Positions 1 through 6,098 of a stretch of 9,332 bases of DNA are shown here, in pieces; position 1 is the stretch's first letter, and each line of letters opens with the position of its first letter. This DNA comes from Thermofilum sp. (GTDB lineage: Archaea; Thermoproteota; Thermoprotei; Thermofilales; Thermofilaceae): contig JAJHRM010000094.1 of assembly GCA_020832965.1 (NCBI GenBank), positions 1 to 9,332 of the forward strand. The letters are read 5' to 3'. The notes under the pieces are model-generated. The model was not told where the DNA came from. It made no database searches and saw only the letters and a program-made list of their open reading frames with translations. The translations under genes were made by a program, and so were the position numbers.

Positions 1-54
1 TATGAATAAGTAACGCGCACTGAAGGGGAATAATTCTCGCGTACACAAGCGATT

Positions 55-66
55 GTTTATATAAAG
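55..66 (+). promoter_or_regulatory. TATA-box promoter of the radical SAM gene
   Basis: The stretch TTTATATAAAGG is a strong archaeal TATA element centred about 34 bases before the ATG at 94. Transcription would start near 86, giving a leader of only a few bases. Confidence 0.7.
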
Positions 67-93
67 GTTCATGCCAGCTCTTAGCTTGAGGTT

Positions 94-960
94 ATGGGGG
101 GCTACCAGCGCTTCCTGGCTCCGGGATTCAAGCCCTTCGACCCTCTTAAGCTCGCGAAGGAGACTGAGAGGATAGTTACCAGGTGGGGGGACGAGGGGCT
201 GGAGAGGAAGTACACTGACTTCTACTGCGTCCCGGTCTACAGGGGGATCGCTACGGGGTACGCTGTTGGATGCTGCTTGAGGTGCTTTTACTGCTGGTCA
301 AACTGGTCTAGGGATTTCCCCGAGAAGTTTGGGAGATTCTACTCGCCGAAGCAAGCTGCAGAGAAGCTCTTTAAAGCTGCAGAGGAGGGGATAGCGTACT
401 CGGATTATTGGAGAAAGTTAATACCGAGAATAAATAAGCTGCGTATATCCGGGTGCGAGCCGACGATAGGGATGGAGCACCTGCTGAAACTCCTGGAGTA
501 CGTTGAGGAGTCGAAATACCCGCTTTTCATCCTCGAAACCAATGGGATAATTCTCGGGAGCGATAGGAATTACGTGAGGAGGCTCGCGGAGTTCAAGGAT
601 AAGCTCTACGTCAGGGTTTCCTTTAAAGCCGCAACCCCGGAGGGGTTTACGCAGAGAACGGGGGCTATGGGGGAATTCTACGTGCTCCCATTCAAAGCCC
701 TGAGGTACCTGCTGGACGAGGGGATAAACGCGAGGGCTGCCGCAATGACTGATAGCAGGGTCATGCCGAGGAAGGAGAGGGAGCTCTTGCTACAAATGCT
801 GGACGAAATAGATCCGGAGGCAGACTACCCAAAAACCCTGGAGGAGGAAGTCATAGACCCTTACGACACCACTATAAAGCGGGTGAGAGCCTACATGGAC
901 AAGGATTTCGCGGAAAACCTCCTGCGCGAGCTGGAGCACCTGCCTAGCTCTGAGCATTAA
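94..960 (+). CDS. Radical SAM protein, archaeal type, substrate unknown
   Basis: This 288-residue protein has the radical SAM cysteine triad CxxxCxxC at Cys60, Cys64 and Cys67 (Cys61 is an extra cysteine), followed by aromatic residues. The triad would bind the [4Fe-4S] cluster that cleaves S-adenosylmethionine. A GGEP-like motif appears as GCEP at 120-123, a strand motif LETNG at 147-151 and YVRVSFKA at 172-179, in the order expected for a radical SAM partial TIM barrel. No second cysteine cluster of the SPASM type is visible, so one cluster is expected. I recognise the overall pattern (TGYAVGC, FYCWS, RTGAMGEFY) as an archaeal radical SAM group loosely related to MoaA/activase enzymes, but the reaction is unknown. 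The ATG at 94 is supported by the TATA box. It is monocistronic and convergent with the glycosylase gene. Confidence 0.93.
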   Translation: MGGYQRFLAPGFKPFDPLKLAKETERIVTRWGDEGLERKYTDFYCVPVYRGIATGYAVGCCLRCFYCWSNWSRDFPEKFGRFYSPKQAAEKLFKAAEEGIAYSDYWRKLIPRINKLRISGCEPTIGMEHLLKLLEYVEESKYPLFILETNGIILGSDRNYVRRLAEFKDKLYVRVSFKAATPEGFTQRTGAMGEFYVLPFKALRYLLDEGINARAAAMTDSRVMPRKERELLLQMLDEIDPEADYPKTLEEEVIDPYDTTIKRVRAYMDKDFAENLLRELEHLPSSEH

Positions 961-1001
961 GTCCTGTGAATGTGGACACATGCCCGCTGATCATATTTCC
1001 T

Positions 1002-1019
1002 CGGTCCCGCACGGGACTG
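1002..1019. terminator. Hairpin between convergent genes, possible terminator
   Basis: A 7-base stem (1002-1008 with 1013-1019, one G-T pair) closes a GCAC loop about 40 bases after the radical SAM stop codon. It lies in the 135-base gap between two convergent genes. No T-run follows immediately, so a termination role is only a guess. The rest of the gap (to 1095) is GC-rich and shows no gene. Confidence 0.35.
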
Positions 1020-1095
1020 GGTTTAGTGGGGTTAAGGCTGCTAGCGCGGAGCCAGGGGTTAGAGGAGGCGAACTCCGAGCCGCTTATTGCCCCGT

Positions 1096-1872
1096 TTACT
1101 TTTGGCAGTTTGTGCATACGAAAGTCTTCCTGTTTATGGGTTTCTGCATGTAGAACTTTATCTTACCCCCGCAGACCCTGCAATTCCCGTTATACTTGTT
1201 GTACACCAGGAGGAGTGGAGCGATCCCCCTCCCCTCAATCTTCATCTCCAGAAATTCCCTGCTGAGCTTTTCGCATACCTCTACTACCCTCTCGATCTCC
1301 GCCATCGATAGGCTTTGAATCGCCCTCTCGGGGCTTACTCCCGCCCGGAACAGTATCTCATTCCTCAAAATGTTCCCCACACCCGCAATTACGGACTGGT
1401 TCAGTAGAGCTACACCAATCTTCTCACCCTTAAACTTCAGCAGGTTTTCAATGGCTCTCCTCCTGTCCCAGTCGCTACTCAATGGGTCCGGTCCAAGCTC
1501 GCCTTTAAGCCTGCCGACAAGCTTCTCAGCCCTGTCAATCTCAACGATCGGCGCATTGTAGACAACGAGCTTCTTCTCGCACCCCTTCACGACGAGCCTG
1601 ACGAGCCTCTCCGGCTTAAGCAGACCCTCATCGATCCTGTAGATGTGTATTGACCCGTACATCATCAAGTGAATGCGTATGGCTAGCCCGTCGAAGAACA
1701 GGAGTATGTTCTTGCCCAGGGAGTCCGCGCCTGTAAACCTCCGACCCAAAACTTCGGTGACGGGGACGTGAACCCTCCTATGACTTTTGACAAAAACCTC
1801 CTTGACAACCTCACCGCTAAACTCCCTGCCTATCCTGATGGCGTAAGCCTTAGCCGTAGGACCCTCAACCAC
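1096..1872 (-). CDS. nei: Fpg/Nei-family DNA glycosylase/AP lyase with predicted N-terminal Val2
   Basis: The enzyme removes oxidised bases from DNA and nicks the abasic site. From the GTG at 1872 the product is 258 residues and begins M-V-E-G-P, which aligns with the family start M-P-E-G-P. The reading frame stays open 27 codons further upstream, but that extension would bury the catalytic N-terminus. Visible family marks are Glu3, the beta-hairpin lysine in GKNILLFF (Lys54), LGPDPL (126-131), the helix-two-turn-helix NQSVIAGVGNILRNE (158-172), and a C-terminal zinc finger with Cys231, Cys234, Cys253 and Cys256 and its conserved arginine (NRKTFVC). Length matches E. coli endonuclease VIII. 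A TATA-like box at 1897-1904 sits 28 bases before the GTG. The oddity is Val2 where Pro2 normally acts as nucleophile, as in animal NEIL3. The gene is divergent from the gene at 1963. The assignment to Nei rather than Fpg is tentative. Confidence 0.9.
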   Translation of the reverse strand: MVEGPTAKAYAIRIGREFSGEVVKEVFVKSHRRVHVPVTEVLGRRFTGADSLGKNILLFFDGLAIRIHLMMYGSIHIYRIDEGLLKPERLVRLVVKGCEKKLVVYNAPIVEIDRAEKLVGRLKGELGPDPLSSDWDRRRAIENLLKFKGEKIGVALLNQSVIAGVGNILRNEILFRAGVSPERAIQSLSMAEIERVVEVCEKLSREFLEMKIEGRGIAPLLLVYNKYNGNCRVCGGKIKFYMQKPINRKTFVCTNCQK

Positions 1873-1896
1873 GAATAAAACTGCAGAAAGCTTAGA

Positions 1897-1904
1897 CTTA
1901 AATT
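1897..1904 (-). promoter_or_regulatory. TATA-like box of the glycosylase gene
   Basis: Read on the minus strand this is AATTTAAG, centred about 28 bases before the GTG at 1872. It fits a leaderless transcript and supports that start over the longer open frame. Confidence 0.5.
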
Positions 1905-1929
1905 CAACTCTCCGCGCCAAAACTCGCAA

Positions 1930-1939
1930 ATTTTTAATA
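1930..1939 (+). promoter_or_regulatory. TATA-like box of the coiled-coil nuclease-like gene at 1963
   Basis: ATTTTTAATA lies about 28 bases before the ATG at 1963, again leaderless spacing. It falls inside the upstream extension of the glycosylase frame, which is further reason to reject that extension. Confidence 0.55.
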
Positions 1940-1962
1940 GGCCTAAAAACCATGATTCTCAG

Positions 1963-2748
1963 ATGTCCCTATCTGCCAATGAGAAGAAAAGGTTCCTGAG
2001 AGCCCTCGAGGAGGACAAGGAATTCAGGTACGCAGTGGCAGGCTACCTCGGACTCTCTGAGACGCTCAAAAGACTAGACTCCCTAGAGGAGAGAATGGTG
2101 GAGCTCTCCGAGGGGCAGAAAAAGCTCTGGGAAGAGGTAAAAGCACTCAGAGAAGATGTAAACACATTAAAAGACGACGTGAGCACGTTGAAGAGCGATG
2201 TGAACATGCTTAAAAGCGATGTAAACATTCTAAAGAGCGACGTAAACATACTCAAAAGCGATGTAGGCACGCTGAAGGGCGACGTCGGTTCGCTGAAAAC
2301 TGATTTCAGCATACTAAAGAGCGATACTAGGGCTCTGAGGGAAGACGTGAGGCAAATCCGTACAACCCTGGAAAGGTTAACCCTGACGGCTGAGGAGGAG
2401 GCTAGAAGCGTGGTGAAGCACAAGCTGAAGGAGAAGCTAAACATCGACATAGAGCTAGACAGGATCTTCATAGACGCAACGGAGGTGAACATGTACGGCG
2501 CTGCGGGAGACATCTGCGTGGTCGGAGAGGCTACAGTGAGGCTTGGACCCAACCTAGTAAACGAGCTACTAGGCAAAGTAAAGATGATAAGGGACAAGAG
2601 ACCTGACCTCCTCAGAAGAAAGCTAATTAAGGTCATATATACGGACTATGCGACCCCGGAAGCAGTAGAAGCCGCCACAAGGAGCAAAGTCTGGATACTA
2701 AGATGGGAAAAAGAGCTCACGCCTATAGCCATCGAGGAGACCGGCTAA
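1963..2748 (+). CDS. Coiled-coil PD-(D/E)XK-nuclease-like protein (DUF3782/COG5493 type), long form
   Basis: This 261-residue protein has three parts. Residues 19-60 form a head (KEFRYAVAGYLG, then LKRLDSLEERM and QKKLWEEV) almost identical to that of the paralogue at 6265. Residues 64-133 are ten consecutive heptads of the type SDVNILK, an extended coiled coil. Residues 143-261 form an alpha/beta domain ending TPIAIEETG. I recall this domain as a PD-(D/E)XK-like fold; candidate active-site residues are Glu174, Asp183 and Glu189. The expected aspartate in the EIDIYG-type strand is Asn176, and the usual lysine after the glutamate is threonine (GEATVR), so catalysis is doubtful. It looks cytoplasmic, with no signal or membrane segment. 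The function of the family is unknown. The start is the first in-frame ATG, with a TATA box 28 bases before it. Confidence 0.88.
   Translation: MSLSANEKKRFLRALEEDKEFRYAVAGYLGLSETLKRLDSLEERMVELSEGQKKLWEEVKALREDVNTLKDDVSTLKSDVNMLKSDVNILKSDVNILKSDVGTLKGDVGSLKTDFSILKSDTRALREDVRQIRTTLERLTLTAEEEARSVVKHKLKEKLNIDIELDRIFIDATEVNMYGAAGDICVVGEATVRLGPNLVNELLGKVKMIRDKRPDLLRRKLIKVIYTDYATPEAVEAATRSKVWILRWEKELTPIAIEETG
2152..2361 (+). repeat. Ten tandem 21-base repeats encoding coiled-coil heptads
   Basis: Codons 64-133 of the gene at 1963 repeat in 21-base units encoding (S/D/G)DV(N/S/G)xLK. Synonymous positions differ between units, so the expansion is not very recent. The paralogue at 6265 lacks the whole array. 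Confidence 0.85.
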
Positions 2749-2783
2749 GCAGAGTTTTCCAGGCCCTCATAAGCCAGGCCGAA

Positions 2784-2838
2784 CTTGCACTATCCCCCCG
2801 CAGCTTGCGCCGCTGTGTTACCCCGCCATTAGTGCAAG
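2784..2838. repeat. Long inverted repeat between convergent genes
   Basis: CTTGCACTA (2784-2792) and TAGTGCAAG (2830-2838) are perfect 9-base arms around a 37-base loop that contains a weak CAGC/GCTG inner stem. It lies just after the stop of the gene at 1963 and overlaps the 3' end of the opposing broken gene. A two-way terminator is possible but no T-run supports it. Confidence 0.45.
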
Positions 2839-3224
2839 GCTATGAATTTTACTCCGCTGGGGCGTAGCTGTAAAGGCTTTTCGCTGTGATTACGCTCGGT
2901 TCGCGTTTTTGCGTCACTAAGACCTCCAATGCCACCTCTCCTCTCCTCAGGCGGCTTTATCCCAGCCTTGAGGAGCTTCGGCTTCACATAGAGAACCTTC
3001 ATCATGAGGGACGCGGCGTATAGCTGGCCAGCGCAGTCGAGTAGATCCTCCCTCTTCTCCCCAGATTCGTAGTACTCCTTAACCATGAGGTCAGCTATTC
3101 TCCTCAGCTCGTAAACATCGTCCATAGTGTAGTCATCGGGGCTCTTGCCCAGGATCCCGATCAGCCTTTTCCTCGCCTCCTCCGTGTAGTACTTGGACGC
3201 TGAGGTGGGAATGTACGCCCTCAA
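2829..3224 (-). pseudogene. C-terminal half of a frameshifted membrane coiled-coil protein
   Basis: This frame encodes LRAYIPTSASKYYTEEARKRL, then YELRRIADLMVKEYYESG and a helical tail. The middle matches the C-terminal region of the intact gene at 7612 (TEGERRRLKELL and ELYRIADKLVEE). It begins in the open frame only at a TTG (3224), inside the end of the upstream frame, and has no promoter of its own there, so I read it as the displaced C-terminus of one gene. Residues after about 92 (rich in R, G, T and S) look unlike the rest and may be read-through. Function is unknown. It could still be expressed if the shift is bypassed during translation. Confidence 0.65.
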
Positions 3225-3495
3225 AGCCCTTCTCCCTGAGGACCTCGAGCAGGAGCTCGTTAAACCCGAGTACCCCTATTTTCAGCGTCTTCACCCCCTC
3301 ATCAAGCCTCCCAACCGCGCTCCTGAGAGAATACACATCCTCCCTTAACGAGGAGAGGTCCTGCCTCAAGCTGCTGAAGTCTTGCTCCAGCCTGCTCACT
3401 CCCGTCTCTAGGCTGCTGATTCTCCCCGCGAGCCAGTACCCCAGGCTGGCGGAGGAAGAGATTATCGTACCAAGCAGCACGATGAACTCAAGCAA
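3133..3495 (-). pseudogene. N-terminal half of a frameshifted membrane-anchored coiled-coil protein
   Basis: The frame starts with TTG at 3495, a few bases after the expected transcription start of a TATA box at 3521-3532. Residues 3-23 form one hydrophobic membrane segment. Residues 27-82 form heptads (SSLRQDL, SSLREDV, YSLRSAV) and lead into FNELLLEVLREKG, which aligns with VNEFMVDFLSYEG in the intact paralogue at 7612. Homology ends near residue 91 and resumes in the other frame at about 3224. Deleting one base near 3222-3228 would join the halves. What follows here (GVHSHLSVQVLHGGG) is out-of-frame sequence. The plausible original product was a membrane anchor plus coiled coil plus helical tail of about 200 residues. 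Confidence 0.65.
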
Positions 3496-3520
3496 ATCTA
3501 CGTGGAATACCTGTGGGCAG

Positions 3521-3532
3521 CTATTTTAAAAG
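3521..3532 (-). promoter_or_regulatory. TATA box of the frameshifted coiled-coil gene
   Basis: On the minus strand the sequence is CTTTTAAAATAG, about 32 bases before the TTG at 3495. The gene thus keeps a good promoter despite its frameshift. Confidence 0.55.
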
Positions 3533-3600
3533 GCTTGTGTTTTTTAAAGACGATTACACGGTGATGTGTTTAGTGCGCTACTCCTTACACAGCATAAGCT

Positions 3601-3618
3601 CAGAAGCGCGCGCTGCTG
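3601..3618. repeat. Imperfect 18-base palindrome containing AGCGCGCGCT
   Basis: CAG-A-AGCGCGCGCT-G-CTG is palindromic apart from one mismatched pair. It lies in the gap 3496-3687, which otherwise holds only the TATA box above and no gene. The 12-mer GAAGCGCGCGCT occurs again at 6894-6905. Confidence 0.6.
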
Positions 3619-3687
3619 GAGAAAAACGGTTACCGCTCAGACCCCTGAAGAGTTAAAAGTAACAAGGTACCTGGAAGGTTTTATACC

Positions 3688-4710
3688 TCACATAAATTTC
3701 TCCCACTCGCGCTTTATCAGCGATATTATAATGACTGGAATAGTTACGAGCAAGTAATTAAACACCTTCCCTGGGGAGTCAATCGCAAAGAATATACCAA
3801 ACATGATTGGTATGGCACAGGACATGATTGCTACTATGGCCCCCTCTTTCATGAGTTTCCACATCCAGCGGGCCGAAACTAAAGGGAAAACCCCTATCGT
3901 TACGAGACCCAGCCCTGCACCGACAGCCGCTCTGAGGGGATCTTCGCCAGGACCGTAAAGTGGCAAACCAGTTAACTCCTTGGATATTAGATTTAGCTGC
4001 TCAAATTCATAGATTGGGAAGCCAATCAACCCGGATACCATCATGGCAAGACCTCCCACAAACAGGATAATTCCAATTGCATGAAAGAAAAGAGAAAGCC
4101 CCGTTACTAAGGCCGGCCTTTCCCCGGACTTAACTGCCACCTCCCTAGCCCACCACCTTTTAATTGTCGGCGGCAAGGTCTCTATTGGATGCTCCTTGAA
4201 GAACTTCTCGAGCGTTCTCATGGATCTCCATGCGGGGAAGATGAAAGCGTCGCCGAGACTTGAGCCAAGAAAACTAGCAAACCAAGAGCCAAACGTACAG
4301 CCGAACAGGGCATCCGAATTGCTTAAAATCTCTAGGTTCAATTTATTCGGGCTCATGATCTCCGCAATCATTGTAAAACCAATTAAAGCGAGGTAAAAGG
4401 GTGTTGTAACCTCGATTTTTGAACTTAGCTCCTTTATCAACTCAATGCAGGCAGGATCATCAGTGCCAATATAGAGGGCTATCATCTCCGCCGAGCTTTT
4501 TGCCCTTCCGCCCCTTCTCCTTGAGGTAAAGAGCATACTGGACAAAATTCCGGCAATAGCGGAGACGGTAGGGATGAGACCAAAGTAATAAATAAGGAGA
4601 GTCGCAAATGAGAGAAAAAGTATTGTACAGAGAGAAAAAGCTATAATTTCTCCAGTATACTGAGCCCTAAAGTACTCTATAGCGATCTCCGCCTGTGTAG
4701 CTCTCTCCAC
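3688..4710 (-). CDS. Polytopic membrane protein, unknown function
   Basis: I do not recognise this family. The product is about 340 residues with roughly seven or eight hydrophobic segments. Counted from the TTG at 4719 they lie near residues 25-46, 48-64, 107-122, 137-160, 204-233, 264-283, 294-313 and 319-335. A basic stretch follows the second (SRRRGGRAK), and a cytoplasm-like loop at 163-200 carries FPAWRSMRTLEKFF and RWWAREVAVKSGERPA. The C-terminus is basic (KREWEKF). No transporter signature, cysteine pair or nucleotide-binding motif is visible. Starts are ambiguous. TTG at 4719 is only about 20 bases from the TATA-like CTTAAG at 4737-4742, while GTG at 4710 is about 29, so I prefer 4710. 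An in-frame TGA just upstream excludes a longer form. The gene looks more AT-rich in codon choice than its neighbours, which may hint at transfer. Confidence 0.8.
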   Translation of the reverse strand: MERATQAEIAIEYFRAQYTGEIIAFSLCTILFLSFATLLIYYFGLIPTVSAIAGILSSMLFTSRRRGGRAKSSAEMIALYIGTDDPACIELIKELSSKIEVTTPFYLALIGFTMIAEIMSPNKLNLEILSNSDALFGCTFGSWFASFLGSSLGDAFIFPAWRSMRTLEKFFKEHPIETLPPTIKRWWAREVAVKSGERPALVTGLSLFFHAIGIILFVGGLAMMVSGLIGFPIYEFEQLNLISKELTGLPLYGPGEDPLRAAVGAGLGLVTIGVFPLVSARWMWKLMKEGAIVAIMSCAIPIMFGIFFAIDSPGKVFNYLLVTIPVIIISLIKREWEKFM

Positions 4711-4736
4711 TGCTTCCAATGTTTTTCACCCCAACA

Positions 4737-4742
4737 CTTAAG
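4737..4742 (-). promoter_or_regulatory. TATA-like box of the membrane protein gene
   Basis: CTTAAG with a purine-rich flank (GAAAAGG on the minus strand) lies 29 bases before the GTG at 4710. It is the only candidate element in the first 60 bases upstream. Confidence 0.4.
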
Positions 4743-4761
4743 CCTTTTCCACCGAGCGTCT

Positions 4762-4789
4762 GCCTAGTGCATTAACATACGCGCTAGGC
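4762..4789. repeat. 9-base-pair hairpin in the divergent intergenic region
   Basis: GCCTAGTGC (4762-4770) pairs with GCGCTAGGC (4781-4789) around ATTAACATAC, with one G-T pair. A competing inverted repeat, ATACGC (4777-4782) with GCGTAT (4788-4793), overlaps its right arm, so two folds exclude each other. The 300-base gap 4711-5031 otherwise holds promoters and the repeats listed separately. Confidence 0.5.
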
Positions 4790-4931
4790 GTATATTGACA
4801 CCTGGGCTTAGGCGCGCTAGCTGTTTGAGCTCGATGCTGAATAGCTCCGCGCATGCATTTAACCAGAAACGTACCCGTAGAGCTTATGTTCACTGATAGG
4901 ACGCTTTCTACGTCATTAAGTTTTCCTCACC

Positions 4932-4952
4932 TAGCTAGCGTGCAGCTAGCTA
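4932..4952. repeat. Perfect inverted repeat TAGCTAGC / GCTAGCTA
   Basis: Two 8-base arms flank GTGCA, about 50-70 bases before the TATA box of the protease gene. The position suits a regulator binding site, but no regulator is identified. Confidence 0.5.
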
Positions 4953-5000
4953 AAAGGATGAGAACGGTGCGCCCAATGGACCGCGGCCATGTATGGAAAG

Positions 5001-5010
5001 TTTTATTTTT
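5001..5010 (+). promoter_or_regulatory. TATA box of the retropepsin-like gene
   Basis: TTTTATTTTT is centred 27 bases before the ATG at 5032. It falls inside the longer open frame that begins at 4993, which argues that 5032 is the real start. Confidence 0.55.
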
Positions 5011-5031
5011 GGCAGGAGTATAAGACAGCTG

Positions 5032-5430
5032 ATGAGAGGGGAGCAAGCAGTTGCGAACGTGGAGATAACGCATGGAGGAAGAAGGATCAAGCTCAAATGC
5101 CTTGTGGACACCGGAGCTAGCTTGAGCGTAATCTCCAGAGAGATCGCTGAAGAGATCGGCGCCTTCATCCCCTTTAAAGAGCCAGAAAAACCCTACGAGG
5201 TGGGGACTGCGAGCAGAGGGGGGAAGCCGAGGATAATCGGCTACTGCAGGGTTGAAGTAAGGTTTGAGGGCGTGGAGGTGCCGGGAGGGGCTGTTTTTGA
5301 GGTCGCCGAGAACCTAAGAGGGGGCTTAAACCTCGTGATAGGGAGACCTGAAATAGATAAGTGGGGCATCGTCTTCACGCCCGAGGGACCAAGGCCGAGA
5401 AGGGTGCCAATAGAGTTCGAGATGATATAG
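5032..5430 (+). CDS. Small retropepsin-like aspartic protease (clan AA)
   Basis: The 132-residue product carries the aspartic protease triad in LVDTGAS (residues 24-30, catalytic Asp26), followed by LSVISREIAEEIG. The second conserved element of the fold, hydrophobic-hydrophobic-Gly, is LVIGR (101-105) followed by PEIDKWGIVF. One catalytic Asp and this length mean the active enzyme should be a homodimer, as for retroviral proteases and related single-domain cellular enzymes. No signal peptide or membrane anchor is visible, so it should act in the cytoplasm. Its substrate is unknown. The frame is open from ATG 4993, which would add 13 residues, but TATA spacing favours 5032. It stands alone, with no integrase or reverse transcriptase nearby, so it is unlikely to be part of a retroelement. 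Confidence 0.85.
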   Translation: MRGEQAVANVEITHGGRRIKLKCLVDTGASLSVISREIAEEIGAFIPFKEPEKPYEVGTASRGGKPRIIGYCRVEVRFEGVEVPGGAVFEVAENLRGGLNLVIGRPEIDKWGIVFTPEGPRPRRVPIEFEMI

Positions 5431-5460
5431 TTTCGTCCTCTAATGAGTTATAACTGTGAA

Positions 5461-5472
5461 GCCTTTTTAGGC
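5461..5472 (+). terminator. Possible terminator after the protease gene
   Basis: GCCT-TTTT-AGGC forms a short hairpin with a T-rich loop 31 bases after the stop at 5430. Archaeal terminators need little more than T-rich tracts, so this is plausible but weak. Confidence 0.35.
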
Positions 5473-5739
5473 ATCTGCCAAAAAGTTTAAGATCCCTCCT
5501 CGTTTTCCTTTGACGCTTCGAAGCGCGCACATTCCTAGTTAGCAGGGTTAAGCCATTGTTAACTGCCTATGCGGAGATTACATGATCCGCTGCTGACAGC
5601 TGGCTATCCTTCGTCTTAGGGTTCATTGGCCCCTCAAGTCTCGAAGCAACAGTCCTCTAAAACGCAAAAATAGCTACACCCTGTAAACAGGCACTAGGAA
5701 TGTTTCTCCTATACATGCCGCGCGCTTACTCCGGCGAAG

Positions 5740-5792
5740 GCTATAGCCGAGGTAGCAAGAGGTAGCTGCGCCAGCAGAACTACAGCTATAGC
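5740..5792. other. Compound stem-loop in the 834-base gene-free gap
   Basis: GCTATAGC (5740-5747) and GCTATAGC (5785-5792) can pair as an outer 8-base stem. They enclose an inner hairpin of GTAG-CTGC (5762-5769), loop GCCA, and GCAG-(AA)-CTAC (5774-5783). The nesting suggests a structured RNA or a complex binding site. It matches no RNA family I know. The gap 5431-6264 around it has only very short frames on either strand and no convincing gene. Confidence 0.4.
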
Positions 5793-5940
5793 AAATTTCT
5801 AGTTAACGTCGTACATGGAATTCTTGCTAGCGCGCGCAAGCGTGTAAAATAACTGAAAAGAGATACTTAAACAGGGTCATGGCGACTTAGAGATGACGCT
5901 CGCTTAGAGTTGAAGCACGTCTGTAACTACCTGGAAAGAG

Positions 5941-5955
5941 TGTAAAGTCTTTACA
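5941..5955. promoter_or_regulatory. Perfect 15-base palindrome, operator-like
   Basis: TGTAAAGTCTTTACA consists of 7-base arms around one central T, a typical form for a dimeric repressor site. It is not next to a recognised start codon. A short CCCAA/TTGGG inverted repeat (5963-5974) followed by TTTT, and GTGCT/AGCAC arms (6016-6030), lie just downstream. Confidence 0.4.
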
Positions 5956-6098
5956 GTGGTATCCCAATTTTGGGGTTTTCGCGACCAATCGTTGCCGAAA
6001 TGGGTTTTTCTGAGCGTGCTCTCTTAGCACCCTCCACTCAATAGTTTACGAAACAGTTTTCTTGAGCTTTCTAGCCTTAAAGGCACATGCATAGCTCA

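Noticed and set aside
1037..1092. GC-rich stretch with tRNA-like arms (GGAG-GCGAA-CTCC)
   Set aside because: No acceptor stem, anticodon arm or TTCRANT loop can be assembled on either strand.
966..1311. Plus-strand frames overlapping the 3' end of the glycosylase
   Set aside because: They lie opposite the zinc finger and conserved C-terminus of a clear gene and resemble no protein.
1873..1953. 27-codon N-terminal extension of the glycosylase
   Set aside because: It would bury the catalytic N-terminus and covers the promoters of both divergent genes. The GTG at 1872 fits family alignment and TATA spacing.
2043..2636. Long minus-strand open frame opposite the nuclease-like gene at 1963
   Set aside because: Its serine- and leucine-rich repetitive product is the antisense of the heptad repeats. 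The plus frame has a clear promoter and a paralogue.
4886..5023. 45-codon plus-strand frame with a TATA-like CATTTAAC about 28 bases upstream
   Set aside because: The product has no family resemblance, contains the inverted repeat at 4932 and ends inside the promoter of the protease gene. The spacing could be chance.
5893..5990. Candidate CRISPR-repeat or C/D-box RNA sequence downstream of a TATA-like element
   Set aside because: There is only one copy of any repeat-like unit, and no proper RTGATGA and CTGA box pair.
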